Shown one piece after another: positions 8,535-17,103 of a stretch of 64,000 nt of DNA (within the stretch, counting starts at the first letter, position 1; the number at the start of each line of letters is the position of its first letter). Below the pieces are notes generated by a model. It was not told the origin of the DNA. It saw only the letters and a program-made list of their open reading frames with translations, and made no database searches. The translations under genes and the position numbers were made by a program. Source of the DNA: Streptomyces sp. DG2A-72 (lineage in GTDB: Bacteria > Actinomycetota > Actinomycetes > Streptomycetales > Streptomycetaceae); the NCBI RefSeq assembly GCF_030499575.1, contig NZ_JASTLC010000001.1, forward strand, positions 9,634,001 through 9,698,000. Direction: 5' to 3'.

Positions 8535-9791
8535 CTACCGAAAACGCTCGCCCATGCCGGTACGGTTCCGCCACAGCTGCTCCTGGACGCCCAGACGTTC
8601 ACGCAGCCGGGTCAGACGCGGCATCCGCGCACGCTGCTCCTGGGACACGCGGTCCAGTTCCTCCAGCAGACGACGTGTGCGGTGCTCGGTGTCGAGTTCG
8701 TCGAGGATGCGGTTCACCTCGGTCAGAACGGCGCCGAACAGCTGCCAGTGCCGGGTCTCTCGCTCGGCCTCCTCGCGCAGCAGCTGGGCGAGCTTGTCGC
8801 GGGTGGCCGCCGCGGTGTGCAGCTCGGCGGCGAGCCGGGCCTCCGCCGACTCGGCGTTGGCGCTGACGCTGGTGGTGACCAGGACGGCGAAGCTGACCAC
8901 GGCGTCGGCGATCTCGGCCAGCAGCTGTTCCACGGCGGCGCCCGTCGGCGGCGCGAACAGCGGCTCGGGGTCGCGTTCCTTGGCCAGGTCGGTGAAGCTG
9001 CGGGCGAGGACGCGCAGGACGACGGTGCAGATCTCCAGCGTGTCCAGGCCGGTGCGCAGCACGACCCGGTGCAACAGGCCCTCACGCACACGCGGATTGA
9101 GCCGCAGACTGTCCTCGGCCTGCCGCAGCGCCGCGTCCACTTCGACGATGTCGTGATCGAGCCGGCGCGCCTCGTGCAGCCGCGCGGTGGCCTGCTCGAC
9201 CGGGGTACGACCGGCCGCCTCCTCACCCATGCTCAGCATCAGCTGCCGCAGCCGGCGGGCCAGCCCCTCGATGGACTCACCCGCCTGGCCGACCCACACC
9301 GGCGGCGCCAGCAGCAGATTGAAGCCGAGTCCGACGACCGCGCCGATGAGCGTCTCCACCACCCGCGCCCATGCCGTGTCCCCGACGGTGGTCACGCCGA
9401 GGACCAGCATCGCGCTGATCGCGACCTCGGGGACGTACTCGTCGACCCGCACCAGGTGCCCCACGGCCAGCGCGGCGAGGATCAGCAGGGCGAGGCTCCA
9501 CCAGGTCAGCCCCACCAGCAGGCTGAAGGCGATGGCCACGAGGACACCGGCCACCACGGAGTTCACCCGGCGGATGCCGTTGGTGAGCGTGGCGTAGAGG
9601 GTGACCTGGACGACCAGCAGCGCGGTCAGGGGCGCGGTGAGCGGCAGCTGCTCGGGGCTCAGGCGCAGCGCGATGACGTAGGCGATCGTCGCGGCGGCGG
9701 CCGACCGCAGCGTCTGGACGACGACGGGGTCCCGGCGCCGCTTCTTCACCAGGCGCTCGAGGGACTCCGTCCGCTCACGCACATCTCGCAT
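8535..9791 (-). CDS. FUSC/aromatic acid exporter family membrane protein
   Basis: A 418-residue protein with a hydrophobic N-terminal part (about residues 25-155, roughly five to six membrane helices, for example TAYVIALRLS-like and VVETLIGAVVGLGFNLLLA segments) and a long helical, charged C-terminal cytosolic part. This is the layout of the aromatic acid exporter (ArAE/FUSC) family, which exports aromatic acids or related compounds. Start at 9791 is preferred; an ATG ten codons upstream is possible. It is divergent from the erythromycin-esterase-like gene. Substrate unknown. Confidence 0.82.
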   Translation of the reverse strand: MRDVRERTESLERLVKKRRRDPVVVQTLRSAAAATIAYVIALRLSPEQLPLTAPLTALLVVQVTLYATLTNGIRRVNSVVAGVLVAIAFSLLVGLTWWSLALLILAALAVGHLVRVDEYVPEVAISAMLVLGVTTVGDTAWARVVETLIGAVVGLGFNLLLAPPVWVGQAGESIEGLARRLRQLMLSMGEEAAGRTPVEQATARLHEARRLDHDIVEVDAALRQAEDSLRLNPRVREGLLHRVVLRTGLDTLEICTVVLRVLARSFTDLAKERDPEPLFAPPTGAAVEQLLAEIADAVVSFAVLVTTSVSANAESAEARLAAELHTAAATRDKLAQLLREEAERETRHWQLFGAVLTEVNRILDELDTEHRTRRLLEELDRVSQEQRARMPRLTRLRERLGVQEQLWRNRTGMGERFR

Positions 9792-9927
9792 CGCTTGGGA
9801 TCTTCCCTTCCTCAGGCGCATCGAACGTACTGAGGAAAACCCCCGCTGTCGCGCTCCGGATGTCCGCGCCCGAGGACGGTGGACCGCCGGATGGTGCCGG
9901 CCGGGCCGGGCGCGAAAGCATTGGATC

Positions 9928-11295
9928 ATGACATGGCATCGGACCGGAACAGTCCTGACCCTGCTCATCACTCTCGGTACGGCGACGGCCGCCGTCCCGG
10001 CCACGGCCGCACCGACCAGCACCGTCGTCCAGGCCCTCGACCACGCCGCCCACCCTCCCCCACTCTCGGCTGCGCTCGAGCGGGGGGACCCCCATCGCAC
10101 CGTCGAACCCGGCGGCAGCACCGGCGATCTGCGCCCCCTCGACCGCATGATCGGCGACGCGCAGGTGGTCGGCGTGGGGGAAGCCACCCATGGCTCGCAC
10201 GACTTCTTCGCCCTCAAGGACCGCGTCCTCCGCCACCTCGTCGAGGAGAAGGGCTTCCGCACCTTCGCCCTGGAGGCCCCCTGGAGCACCGGCCTGCGTC
10301 TCGACGCCTACGTGCTGCACGGCAAGGGCGAACCGCGGCGCATCATGCGCGAGGAGTTCCAGCGCGACTACCTGTGGTGGAACAACACCGACCATCTGCG
10401 GCTCGTCGAGTGGATGCGGGCGTACAACGTCCGGCATCCCGGCGATCCCGTCCGCTTCATCGGCGACGACATCGCGTGGACCGGACCCGAGCTGTACGAC
10501 GCGGTGACGGACCATGTGGCCGCCACCCGTCCGGAGCTCAGCCCCCGCTTCGCCGAGCTCTACCGCGGGCTACGGCCCACCGCGGCGACCAAGGCCTATA
10601 TCGAGCAGTACATGAGCAAGCCGTACGCGGAACGCCGGGAGATGGCCGAGCGCACCGGCGAGGCGCTGGACCTGCTGCGCGGCCAGGGCCCCGGTGAGGG
10701 CCGGGCGGCGTACGACCGGGCCGTCCAGAACGCGACGGTGATCGACCAGACCGCCCGGCAGTACGCCTTCGACTTCGAGGACCCCGCCCAGATCGCCGAG
10801 GCCATGCGCTACCGGGACGGGGCGATGGCCGCCAACGTCGTGTGGTGGCAGCGGCACACCGGTACGAAGGTGCTGTTGTCGGCGCATGACGAGCACGTCG
10901 GCTATGTGGCGGTCGATCCCGCGTCCAGCCCGAAGATGCAGGGCGCGTTTCTGCGGGAGAGCCTCGGCGCCGGGTATGTGAGCGTCGGCGTGACCTTCGA
11001 CCGGGGCTCGTTCAACGCCACCGGCCTGGACGAAGAGGCCGTCCGCCGCTGGACGCTGGGGCCGGCGGGCCCCGGCAGCAACGAACGGACCCTTGACCGG
11101 GTGCGGCACCGCGACTACGTCGTGGACCTGCGGTCGGTCGGATCGCCGGCCCGCGCGTGGCTGGCGAAGGCCCGGCCGACGCGCACCATCGGCACCGCGT
11201 ATCCGGACGGCCCGCACGACATCGCGCTGAGCCGCTCGCACGACGTCCTGATCCACCTCCATGAGGTGGAGGCTTCGACGCTGCGGGACGCCTAG
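9928..11295 (+). CDS. Secreted erythromycin-esterase family protein
   Basis: The 455-residue protein has a signal peptide (about residues 1-27, ending ATAAPTST) and an erythromycin esterase (EreA/EreB-like) domain from about 70. Conserved motifs are GEATHGSHDFF with the general-base histidine, FALEAPW, GDDIAW and SAHDEHVGY. Family members hydrolyse macrolide lactones, but many homologues have other or unknown esterase activity, and the signal peptide here is unlike resistance-type Ere. Residues 43-57 are encoded by a copy of the stem-loop repeat at 10055-10095. Resistance function is not shown. Confidence 0.85.
   Translation: MTWHRTGTVLTLLITLGTATAAVPATAAPTSTVVQALDHAAHPPPLSAALERGDPHRTVEPGGSTGDLRPLDRMIGDAQVVGVGEATHGSHDFFALKDRVLRHLVEEKGFRTFALEAPWSTGLRLDAYVLHGKGEPRRIMREEFQRDYLWWNNTDHLRLVEWMRAYNVRHPGDPVRFIGDDIAWTGPELYDAVTDHVAATRPELSPRFAELYRGLRPTAATKAYIEQYMSKPYAERREMAERTGEALDLLRGQGPGEGRAAYDRAVQNATVIDQTARQYAFDFEDPAQIAEAMRYRDGAMAANVVWWQRHTGTKVLLSAHDEHVGYVAVDPASSPKMQGAFLRESLGAGYVSVGVTFDRGSFNATGLDEEAVRRWTLGPAGPGSNERTLDRVRHRDYVVDLRSVGSPARAWLAKARPTRTIGTAYPDGPHDIALSRSHDVLIHLHEVEASTLRDA
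10055..10095. repeat. CTCCCCCAC...GGGGGGACCCCC stem-loop repeat, copy 2, in frame
   Basis: CTCCCCCACTCTCGG, a middle CGCTCGAGCG palindrome and GGGGGGACCCCCAT form an extended stem-loop. It lies in frame within the region after the signal peptide of the erythromycin-esterase-like protein and encodes a PPPLSAALERGDPHR-type segment. Confidence 0.6.
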
Positions 11296-11786
11296 ACGTG
11301 CAGCTTGTCGAGGAACGCGGACAGATTGCCCCTGGTGCGGGCGATCTGTTCGTCCACGGTCAGACTCTCCTCGATACGGATCCCGGACTGCGGGATCTTC
11401 TTGCCGCGTACGTAGAGGGAACAGGCGAGGTCGGTGCACATGTACACGCCGACCGAGTTGCCCTCGCGGCCCGCCGTGCCCGCTTTGCGGGCCGTCATCA
11501 GGGAGACGCCACCTCCCGGGTGGGTCGTCAGACACAGCGAGCACATGCTGCGGTGCAGGAAGCCGCGCCGCGAGGACGGGAACCGCAGCGTCACACCGAC
11601 GAGCCGCTCCGCCCGCTCGGTGAGCAGATAGCTGCGATCGGGTGCTCCGGGATCACGCCAGCCGAGGAAGTCGAGGTCGCCCCACGGGCGTTCGTCGAGA
11701 TCCCGGGGTATGGCCAGCCGCTTGGCCTCGCCCTTCGAGCAGTTGATAAATGAGTTGCGGATGTCCTGCTCGGTGAGTGATCTCAT
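11292..11786 (-). CDS. FBP-domain (treble-clef zinc-finger) protein
   Basis: A 164-residue protein matching the FBP C-terminal treble-clef zinc-finger family. It has the N-terminal block LTEQDIRNSFINCSKGEAKR and paired cysteines MCSLC and CTDLAC that should bind one zinc. Related domains occur at the C-terminus of ribosome-associated EF-G-binding proteins, so RNA or ribosome contact is possible but not shown here. It is divergent from the DUF3626 gene and its stop overlaps the end of the esterase-like gene by 4 bp. Confidence 0.83.
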   Translation of the reverse strand: MRSLTEQDIRNSFINCSKGEAKRLAIPRDLDERPWGDLDFLGWRDPGAPDRSYLLTERAERLVGVTLRFPSSRRGFLHRSMCSLCLTTHPGGGVSLMTARKAGTAGREGNSVGVYMCTDLACSLYVRGKKIPQSGIRIEESLTVDEQIARTRGNLSAFLDKLHV

Positions 11787-11822
11787 GGGGAGGTCTCCTG
11801 GGGCTGAGGATCGGATGTGATT

Positions 11823-11850
11823 CCTAGGGGCATTAGGTTTGAGCCTAGGG
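11823..11850. promoter_or_regulatory. Repeated CCTAGGG motif between divergent genes
   Basis: CCTAGGG occurs at 11823-11829 and 11844-11850, exactly 21 bp apart, in the short region between the FBP-domain gene and DUF3626. Two sites on the same helix face suggest a regulator, but none is identified. Confidence 0.3.
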
Positions 11851-11876
11851 TAGGTAGCCCGGGGGAGGGGGAGCCA

Positions 11877-12791
11877 GTGGATTTCCGGGACGTCGGGTCA
11901 CCGCGGGCGCGGGCGGCGCTGGGGCATGTGGCGGGCCGTTCTGCCGGTCCGGCCGTCGACCGGGACCTGCGCATCACGCTCAACTTCCACCCGGACCGGC
12001 TGGTCGGCGGGGTCCCCATCCTCGATGCGCTGGCCCGGGACGGCATGTACCACTCGCAGTTCGTCACGGGCGTGAGCAACGGCGGCCTCACCGCACATCC
12101 CGGCGGCGACCGCTGGCGCTGGGAGCGCCGGATCTTCGGCGGGGCGTACGACGACGCCGACCCGCGGGACCGGCCCGTGTACGGCGCTCTGAACTTCCGG
12201 CGCCAAGTGGTCGGCGCGGCCCCACGGTTCGGGTCCTCGCACTTCCGGCTGACCGGCGCGACGCTCGCCCGCGCCACCTTCTGCTACCCCGACAGCGCGG
12301 CCGAGCCCGCCGACTTCGGTGTGGCCGCCGGTATGTCCCTGATCGCCCTGGCGGAGGCGGACCGGCAAGACGCGCTCAACGACTACATCGAGGCGCAGGT
12401 CCACGGCGGCGTCGTCCTCGCCCGGGACGTGGAGGCGCTCGTCCTGGACGCGAGCTACCGGGGCACCGCGGTCGAGGCGGCGGCCCGCGCGCTGCCCTTC
12501 CCGCTCGAATGGCACCGCGGCTACCGGCTCACCGCGGCCGAGTTGCGCAGCCACGCGGACTACCGCGGCCCCGCCTACGCCGACCTGGGCGCCCGGATCG
12601 CCGAGGAGGGCCGCCTCGACCCGCGGATCATCGGAAACGCGGCCCGCACGGGACACCACGAACTCCAGCACCTGAAAATGGTGTGGCACACCCTCGCCCG
12701 CTTCGGCGCCCCGGAGGGAGCCGGTACAGCCTGTTCCGGCACGGCCGGCGCCGGCGGCCACACCCCGGGGGTGAGGACGCCCAGCGCATAG
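11877..12791 (+). CDS. DUF3626 domain-containing protein
   Basis: A 304-residue protein of the DUF3626 family. It shows the conserved run LRITLNFHPDRLVGG, then QFVTGVSNGGLTAHPGG, RIFGGAYDDA, FGSSHFRL and FCYPDSAAEPADFG. The GTG at 11877 was chosen because GGGGGAGGGGGAG precedes it; an ATG at 11817 lies too close to the divergent gene. The last 28 residues (from GAPEGAG) are Gly/Ala/Thr-rich and run into a degraded stretch, so the original C-terminus may have been altered. Function unknown. Confidence 0.85.
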   Translation: MDFRDVGSPRARAALGHVAGRSAGPAVDRDLRITLNFHPDRLVGGVPILDALARDGMYHSQFVTGVSNGGLTAHPGGDRWRWERRIFGGAYDDADPRDRPVYGALNFRRQVVGAAPRFGSSHFRLTGATLARATFCYPDSAAEPADFGVAAGMSLIALAEADRQDALNDYIEAQVHGGVVLARDVEALVLDASYRGTAVEAAARALPFPLEWHRGYRLTAAELRSHADYRGPAYADLGARIAEEGRLDPRIIGNAARTGHHELQHLKMVWHTLARFGAPEGAGTACSGTAGAGGHTPGVRTPSA

Positions 12792-12890
12792 GCGCGGGCG
12801 ACCAGTTCCGCGCGGTTCGCCGCGTTCATGTTCTCCCCGGCGCCGCTCACCGGGTCCGCCGCCGGCTCTTCGTACGAACCTCCTGCATCT

Positions 12891-13010
12891 TCACCCGGCA
12901 ACAGGATGCGCCGACTGCGCGACATCGTGGACGGCTCGCAGGTGGGCGACCAGTCGGGGCGGGGCGTCCAGCCGCGCCAGCAGCTCGGCGGCCTCGTGGG
13001 GGAGCCCCAT
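12891..13010 (-). pseudogene. Truncated HD-domain phosphohydrolase relic
   Basis: Only 39 codons remain. They start MGLPHEAAELLARLDAPP and continue RLVAHLRAVHDVA, the typical N-terminus of small actinomycete HD-domain proteins, but the frame then stops after SAHPVAG before any HD metal motif. The rest of the gene (normally about 200 residues) is missing. The surrounding 12792-13230 shows no other intact gene. Confidence 0.6.
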
Positions 13011-13230
13011 GAAGATGCGTACTCAAGCCCTCTTGCCCGTTCTTGACCGCGGCGACAGTTCGCGGACGGCGCCGGGCGTGCGGGGTGCGTTCCGTACTCT
13101 GTACCGGGAACGCGCACCGGACGCCGACGTGGTGGTTGCCGAGCGGTGGCTCAACGGGCCGATGGACGAGGGGCGTTACGTCGGGGACGCGTATGCCGCA
13201 GGGTGGTCGAAGGGGAGGGGTGGGCGCACG

Positions 13231-14211
13231 GTGGTGGACTCATGGGAGCGGGCGCGAAACGTCCTGGAGGCGGCGGAGATCCCGCCCGACCGCCTCGCTC
13301 GCCTCCGCCCGCTGCACGGCGGCACGTACAACACGGTCGAGGAACTCCGGCTCACCGACGGCACCCGTTACGTGCTGAAGATCCCACCCGCGGAGACCAC
13401 GCCCGGCCTGCGGCACGAGCGTGAACTCCTCGTCTCCGAGGCGGAGTTCTACGACGGGGCCGCCAAGGCGGACGTATCGGCGCCGCGCGTCGTGGCGGTC
13501 GGCGGGGACGCGGGCGTACGTCATCTGCTGATGACCGCCTGCCCGGGCGACCCGTGGGACGATGCGCTCACCGACGCCGAACGGGTCGCCCTGCGCGCGG
13601 AGTTGGGCCGTCAGGTGGCCCGGCTCCACCGGGTGACGGGCTCCGGCTTCGGCTACCCGTCCGGCGCCCTGGGCCCCCTCGTCGGCGACTGGCGGACGGC
13701 CTTCACCGGCATGCTCGACGCCGTACTCGACGACGCCCGCGACTACCGCGCCCGGCTGCCCCGTCCCGCCGACGAGGTGGCCCGCACCCTCCGGGCCGCC
13801 TACCCCGCCCTCGACGAGGTCGCCGTCCCGTACCTCGTCCACTTCGACCTCTGGCAGGGCAACATCCTGGTGGACCGCTCGACGGGGGCGGCCCGTATCG
13901 GCGGCCTCATCGACGGGGAGCGGATGTTCTGGGGCGACCCGCTGGCCGACTTCGTCTCCCTGGCGCTGCTGGGTGACATCGAGAAGGACGAGGACTTCCT
14001 GGCGGGCTACCGGGAGGCCGGAGGCCGCGCCGTCTTCGACACTCCGGCCCGCCTACGTCTGGCCCTCTACCGCAGCTACCTCTACCTGATCATGATCACC
14101 GAGACGGTCCCACGGGCGACGGGCGAGGAGCGCGACGGCTGGGTCCAGACCGTGGTCGCGCCCGAACTCCTCCTCGCCCTCGACGAGATCCAGGAGCTGG
14201 CTCCTCGCTGA
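13231..14211 (+). CDS. Aminoglycoside phosphotransferase (APH) family protein
   Basis: About 326 residues with the APH/kinase-like fold: a nucleotide-binding N-lobe (GGTYNTVEEL then TRYVLKI), the catalytic loop HFDLWQGNILVD and the metal-binding IDGERMFWGDPLADF. The GTG at 13231 (or 13234) follows a GGGGAGGGG. The frame is open further upstream to 13009, but that part looks like the edge of a degraded region. Such proteins phosphorylate small molecules or sugars; few confer aminoglycoside resistance, so no drug substrate is claimed. Confidence 0.82.
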   Translation: MVDSWERARNVLEAAEIPPDRLARLRPLHGGTYNTVEELRLTDGTRYVLKIPPAETTPGLRHERELLVSEAEFYDGAAKADVSAPRVVAVGGDAGVRHLLMTACPGDPWDDALTDAERVALRAELGRQVARLHRVTGSGFGYPSGALGPLVGDWRTAFTGMLDAVLDDARDYRARLPRPADEVARTLRAAYPALDEVAVPYLVHFDLWQGNILVDRSTGAARIGGLIDGERMFWGDPLADFVSLALLGDIEKDEDFLAGYREAGGRAVFDTPARLRLALYRSYLYLIMITETVPRATGEERDGWVQTVVAPELLLALDEIQELAPR

Positions 14212-14228
14212 CCCGGCGAGAATCCTCC

Positions 14229-14249
14229 TTAATTCAGTCCATGAACTAA
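14229..14249. promoter_or_regulatory. ROK-regulator operator-like palindrome
   Basis: Arms TTAATTCA (14229-14236) and TGAACTAA (14242-14249) match at 7 of 8 positions around GTCCA. The site is about 75 bp upstream of the ROK start. Similar palindromes are typical operators of Streptomyces ROK/XylR repressors, so autoregulation is likely. Confidence 0.55.
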
Positions 14250-14323
14250 GGGGTCGAAGAAGGGTGCGCCGAACCGGTCCGCGAAGGTATGTTGCAGGTC
14301 GGGCAGGGTTCGAAGGGAGCCAC

Positions 14324-15628
14324 ATGACGGCGCGGAACGGGCGCACGGTACGCGACCTCAGACGGGGCAACCGTACGGCCGTACTGCAACGGCTGTACTT
14401 CGACGGACCCCTCAGCCGCTTCGAACTCGGCCCGGCGACCGGGCTCAGCTCCGGCTCCGTCAGCAACGTCGTCGCCGACCTGGTCGCCGACGGCCTGCTG
14501 GAGGAGGCCGGCAGCGTCGACTCCGACGGTGGCCGCCCGCGCACCCTGCTGCGCGTGGCGCCCGGCAGCGGTCACATGATCGGTGTGGACGTCGGCGAAA
14601 CCCGGGTCCGCATCGAGCTGTTCGACCTCACCCTCACCGAACTCGCCCGCACCGAACGCCCGTTGACCCATCAGGGCTACGACGTCGAGGTCATCGTCGG
14701 TCACATTCGCGACGGCATCACCGAGGTGCTCGCCACCGCCGAGATCGTGCCGGAACAGCTGCTGGGCGTCGGCATCGGCGTCCCCGGCATCGTCGAACAC
14801 ACCCCGGACCGCGGCGCCGTGGTCCACGGGCAGACCATCGGCTGGGACGCGGTCCCCCTCGAAGCGCTGCTCCGTGACGGCTCCCCCCTGCCCGACACCG
14901 TCCCGTACTTCATCGACAACGGCGCCAAGACCCTGGGCCAGGCCGAGATGTGGTTCGGCGCCGGACGCGGCGCCCGCAACGCGGTCGTCGTGCTCTTCGG
15001 CTCGGGCGTGGGCGCCTGCCTGGTCACGCCCGAGGCGGAGTACGGGCGGGCGGTGGAGTGGGGCCATCTGACGGTACGGGTCAGGGGGCGCCGCTGCCGG
15101 TGCGGTGCGCTCGGCTGCCTGGAGGCGTACGCCGGCGCGGAGTCGCTGCTCGAGCGGTGGGGTGAGCAGGGCGGGCGCCCGCCGGAGGACACCGATGAGG
15201 AGACAGCGCTGACGGCGATGCTGGCCGCCGCCTATCCCGCCGAGGGCGGTGCGGCCGACCCGGTGGCGCTCGCCGTCCTGGAGGAGACCGCCGAGTACCT
15301 GGGCGCCGGCCTGTCCGACCTGATCAACCTCTTCCAGCCCGAGCGCATCCTCATCGGCGGCTGGGCCGGGCTCCAGCTCGGCGCGCGGTTCCTGCCCGCC
15401 GTACGGCGCCATGCCGTGTCGTACGCGCTGCGCCACCCGGCCGAGCGGGTCACGATCGACCTCGGCAGGCTGGGCCCCGACGCGGTCACCGTCGGCGCCG
15501 CGATCCTGCCGCTCGCCGACTTCTTCGCCCGCGGCGGACGGCGCGCCGAGCCCGCACCCGAGGGCCCGGTGCCCGCCTGGCGTGCGGCGCTTCGGGAGCG
15601 GGCTCCCGACTTGAGGTTTCGCCGGTGA
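14324..15628 (+). CDS. ROK-family transcriptional regulator
   Basis: A 434-residue protein with an N-terminal winged helix-turn-helix (LSRFELGPATGLSSGSVSNV, about residues 29-48) and a ROK domain. Visible ROK motifs are IGVDVGETRVRIELFD, GVGIGVPGIV and the zinc-binding CRCGALGCLEAYAG. The ATG at 14324 follows GAAGGGA. It should act as a sugar-responsive repressor. The transport genes it may control are not adjacent, so the ligand is unknown. Confidence 0.92.
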   Translation: MTARNGRTVRDLRRGNRTAVLQRLYFDGPLSRFELGPATGLSSGSVSNVVADLVADGLLEEAGSVDSDGGRPRTLLRVAPGSGHMIGVDVGETRVRIELFDLTLTELARTERPLTHQGYDVEVIVGHIRDGITEVLATAEIVPEQLLGVGIGVPGIVEHTPDRGAVVHGQTIGWDAVPLEALLRDGSPLPDTVPYFIDNGAKTLGQAEMWFGAGRGARNAVVVLFGSGVGACLVTPEAEYGRAVEWGHLTVRVRGRRCRCGALGCLEAYAGAESLLERWGEQGGRPPEDTDEETALTAMLAAAYPAEGGAADPVALAVLEETAEYLGAGLSDLINLFQPERILIGGWAGLQLGARFLPAVRRHAVSYALRHPAERVTIDLGRLGPDAVTVGAAILPLADFFARGGRRAEPAPEGPVPAWRAALRERAPDLRFRR

Positions 15629-15676
15629 CCGGCGGAGGTACTCGGGGGCGCTCGCACCACGCGAAGGGAGGACGCC

Positions 15677-15898
15677 ATGGCCGACGACCGACGCGAAGGT
15701 CCCGTGCCGCGGGATCTGCAGGACCAGCAGGCCGACACGGGCGACGACCCGTGGGAGGTGCCGCCCGAGAACGCGACCGACGACTCCGACGAGGCCGAGG
15801 TCCCCGACACCGACGAGGCGGGCACCGGCCGCCAGGGCTCCCCGCAGTCGGCCGGCGTCCACCCCGAACAGCCGGTACCGGACGAGCCCTCCGGGTGA
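15677..15898 (+). CDS. Small acidic hypothetical protein
   Basis: A 73-residue protein rich in Asp, Glu and Pro (for example DDPWEVPPENATDDSDE), with no predicted fold, signal peptide or membrane helix. It follows a good ribosome-binding site (GAAGGGAGG) 48 bp after the ROK gene. The composition suggests an intrinsically disordered protein. No function can be named. Confidence 0.6.
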   Translation: MADDRREGPVPRDLQDQQADTGDDPWEVPPENATDDSDEAEVPDTDEAGTGRQGSPQSAGVHPEQPVPDEPSG

Positions 15899-15968
15899 CC
15901 GCAGCGCGCCGTGCGCACGTTCCGCGCGGGCACTGCGGGCGCCTGCCCTCGCGCCATACGCACTCGGC

Positions 15969-16008
15969 AATGCGACCGCTGATCCACAGGCGGACCCGCT
16001 GTCGCATT
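15969..16008. repeat. AATGCGAC/GTCGCATT inverted repeat
   Basis: Perfect 8-bp arms at 15969-15976 and 16001-16008 with a 24-bp loop, in the gap between the small acidic gene and the end of the broken SDR. Possible regulatory site or terminator part; no other feature seen in 15899-16080. Confidence 0.3.
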
Positions 16009-16080
16009 CGGCATGAGCCAGGCACAGGTGAGCGGTCGGCAGTCCGGCGGCGCGGCCTGGAGCCTGTCCGACTGGGGGCC

Positions 16081-16867
16081 CTACGCTGCGAGCGGGTTCA
16101 CGCCGGTCAGCTTCACCGACAGTTCCCACAGCCGCGCCGCCTCCTCGGGGTCCCGTGCCCAGTCCTTGACGCCCGCGAACTCGCCGTCGGCCGGAGCGGG
16201 CTCGGCGATGTCGCAGTCCTCCAGATACACGCCGCCCATTCCGGCCAGCTGGGGCGAGGTCGCCGCCCACACCTGAGTGGCTGCGCCCTGCTCGGGCGTC
16301 TTGAAGCCCTCGGGGTTCAGCGGGTTGCCGTCCTCGTCGATCCAGCCGCGCTCGACCATCTCCTGCTTCGGCAGGTGGCGCTTGGGCGGTGTGAGGATGC
16401 CGCCCGGGTGCAGCGAGAAGGCCCGTACGCCGCGCTCCCGGCCGAGCCGGTCGAGGTGCGCCGGGAACAGGACGTTCGCCGTCTTGGCCTGCCCGTATGC
16501 CGGCCACTTGTCGTAGCCGTCGTGCCAGTGGGGGTCGTCCCAGCGGATCCCGGAGTAGTGGTGGCCGCGCGACGAGACCGAGACGACGCGGGCGCTCCCA
16601 GCACCGCTCGGCGAAGCCGCGCACGCTGTCCAGGTCGCCGAGGTCCATCTCGTCCACCTCGACGCCGTCGACACCGGTGAGGGCCTCCCGTGCGATGGCC
16701 GGACGGCGGGCGGGTACGACGACCCGGGCGCCGGCCTCGGTGAGCGCGCGGGTCGTCTCCAGGCCGAGGCCCGAGTAGCCGCCGGTGACGATCGCGAGCT
16801 TCCCGGTCAGGTCGATGCCCTGGAGAACGTCGTCCGCGGTGCTCGTGGCACCGAAACCCGAGCGCAA
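16081..16867 (-). pseudogene. SDR-family oxidoreductase, internally deleted and frameshifted
   Basis: The 5' part encodes a normal SDR start: DLTGKLAIVTGGYSGLGLET (TGxxxGxG cofactor loop), then VVVPARRP and DLGDLDSVRGFAER. Near 16590-16600 the frame changes and the sequence resumes at ARVVSVSSRGHHYSG with the catalytic YGQAK motif, then runs to the normal end. About 50 residues, including the NAG motif, are gone. Both halves are clearly one ancestral protein read in two frames, so the gene should be inactive. The original start codon is uncertain; a TTG lies at 16867. Confidence 0.82.
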
Positions 16868-16893
16868 TGCGGAACGAACCGGGCAAAAGGAAA

Positions 16894-16926
16894 GCCCCGA
16901 CCGGACGGGGGAATCACGGTCGGGGC
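16894..16926. terminator. GC-rich hairpin
   Basis: Perfect 10-bp arms GCCCCGACCG (16894-16903) and CGGTCGGGGC (16917-16926). It could terminate transcription, but no intact gene ends beside it. A second hairpin, CCACAGGG/CCCTGTGG (16973-17006), follows. Confidence 0.5.
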
Positions 16927-17103
16927 GGCCAAAGGGTGGGCACGGATGGCGGTCGCCTCTCGGCGAAAAGCTCCACAGGGCTTCAGCCGAACGATCGTCC
17001 CTGTGGGCAAAAGGTGAGGCCCGGGGACACTGTCCCATCCGCACCCACGGTCTGTTCAACGGGGAACCACCTTAGGGTGTTCCGGTGTCCGCGGTGATCT
17101 GGG

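Noticed and set aside
9928..11295. Macrolide resistance determinant
   Set aside because: The family matches erythromycin esterase, but the signal peptide and lack of linked resistance or biosynthetic genes do not support a resistance role.
14246..17059. A 937-codon open frame on the minus strand
   Set aside because: It holds the N-terminal SDR piece by chance but is otherwise antisense to the ROK and small acidic genes; no ribosome-binding site and no domain.
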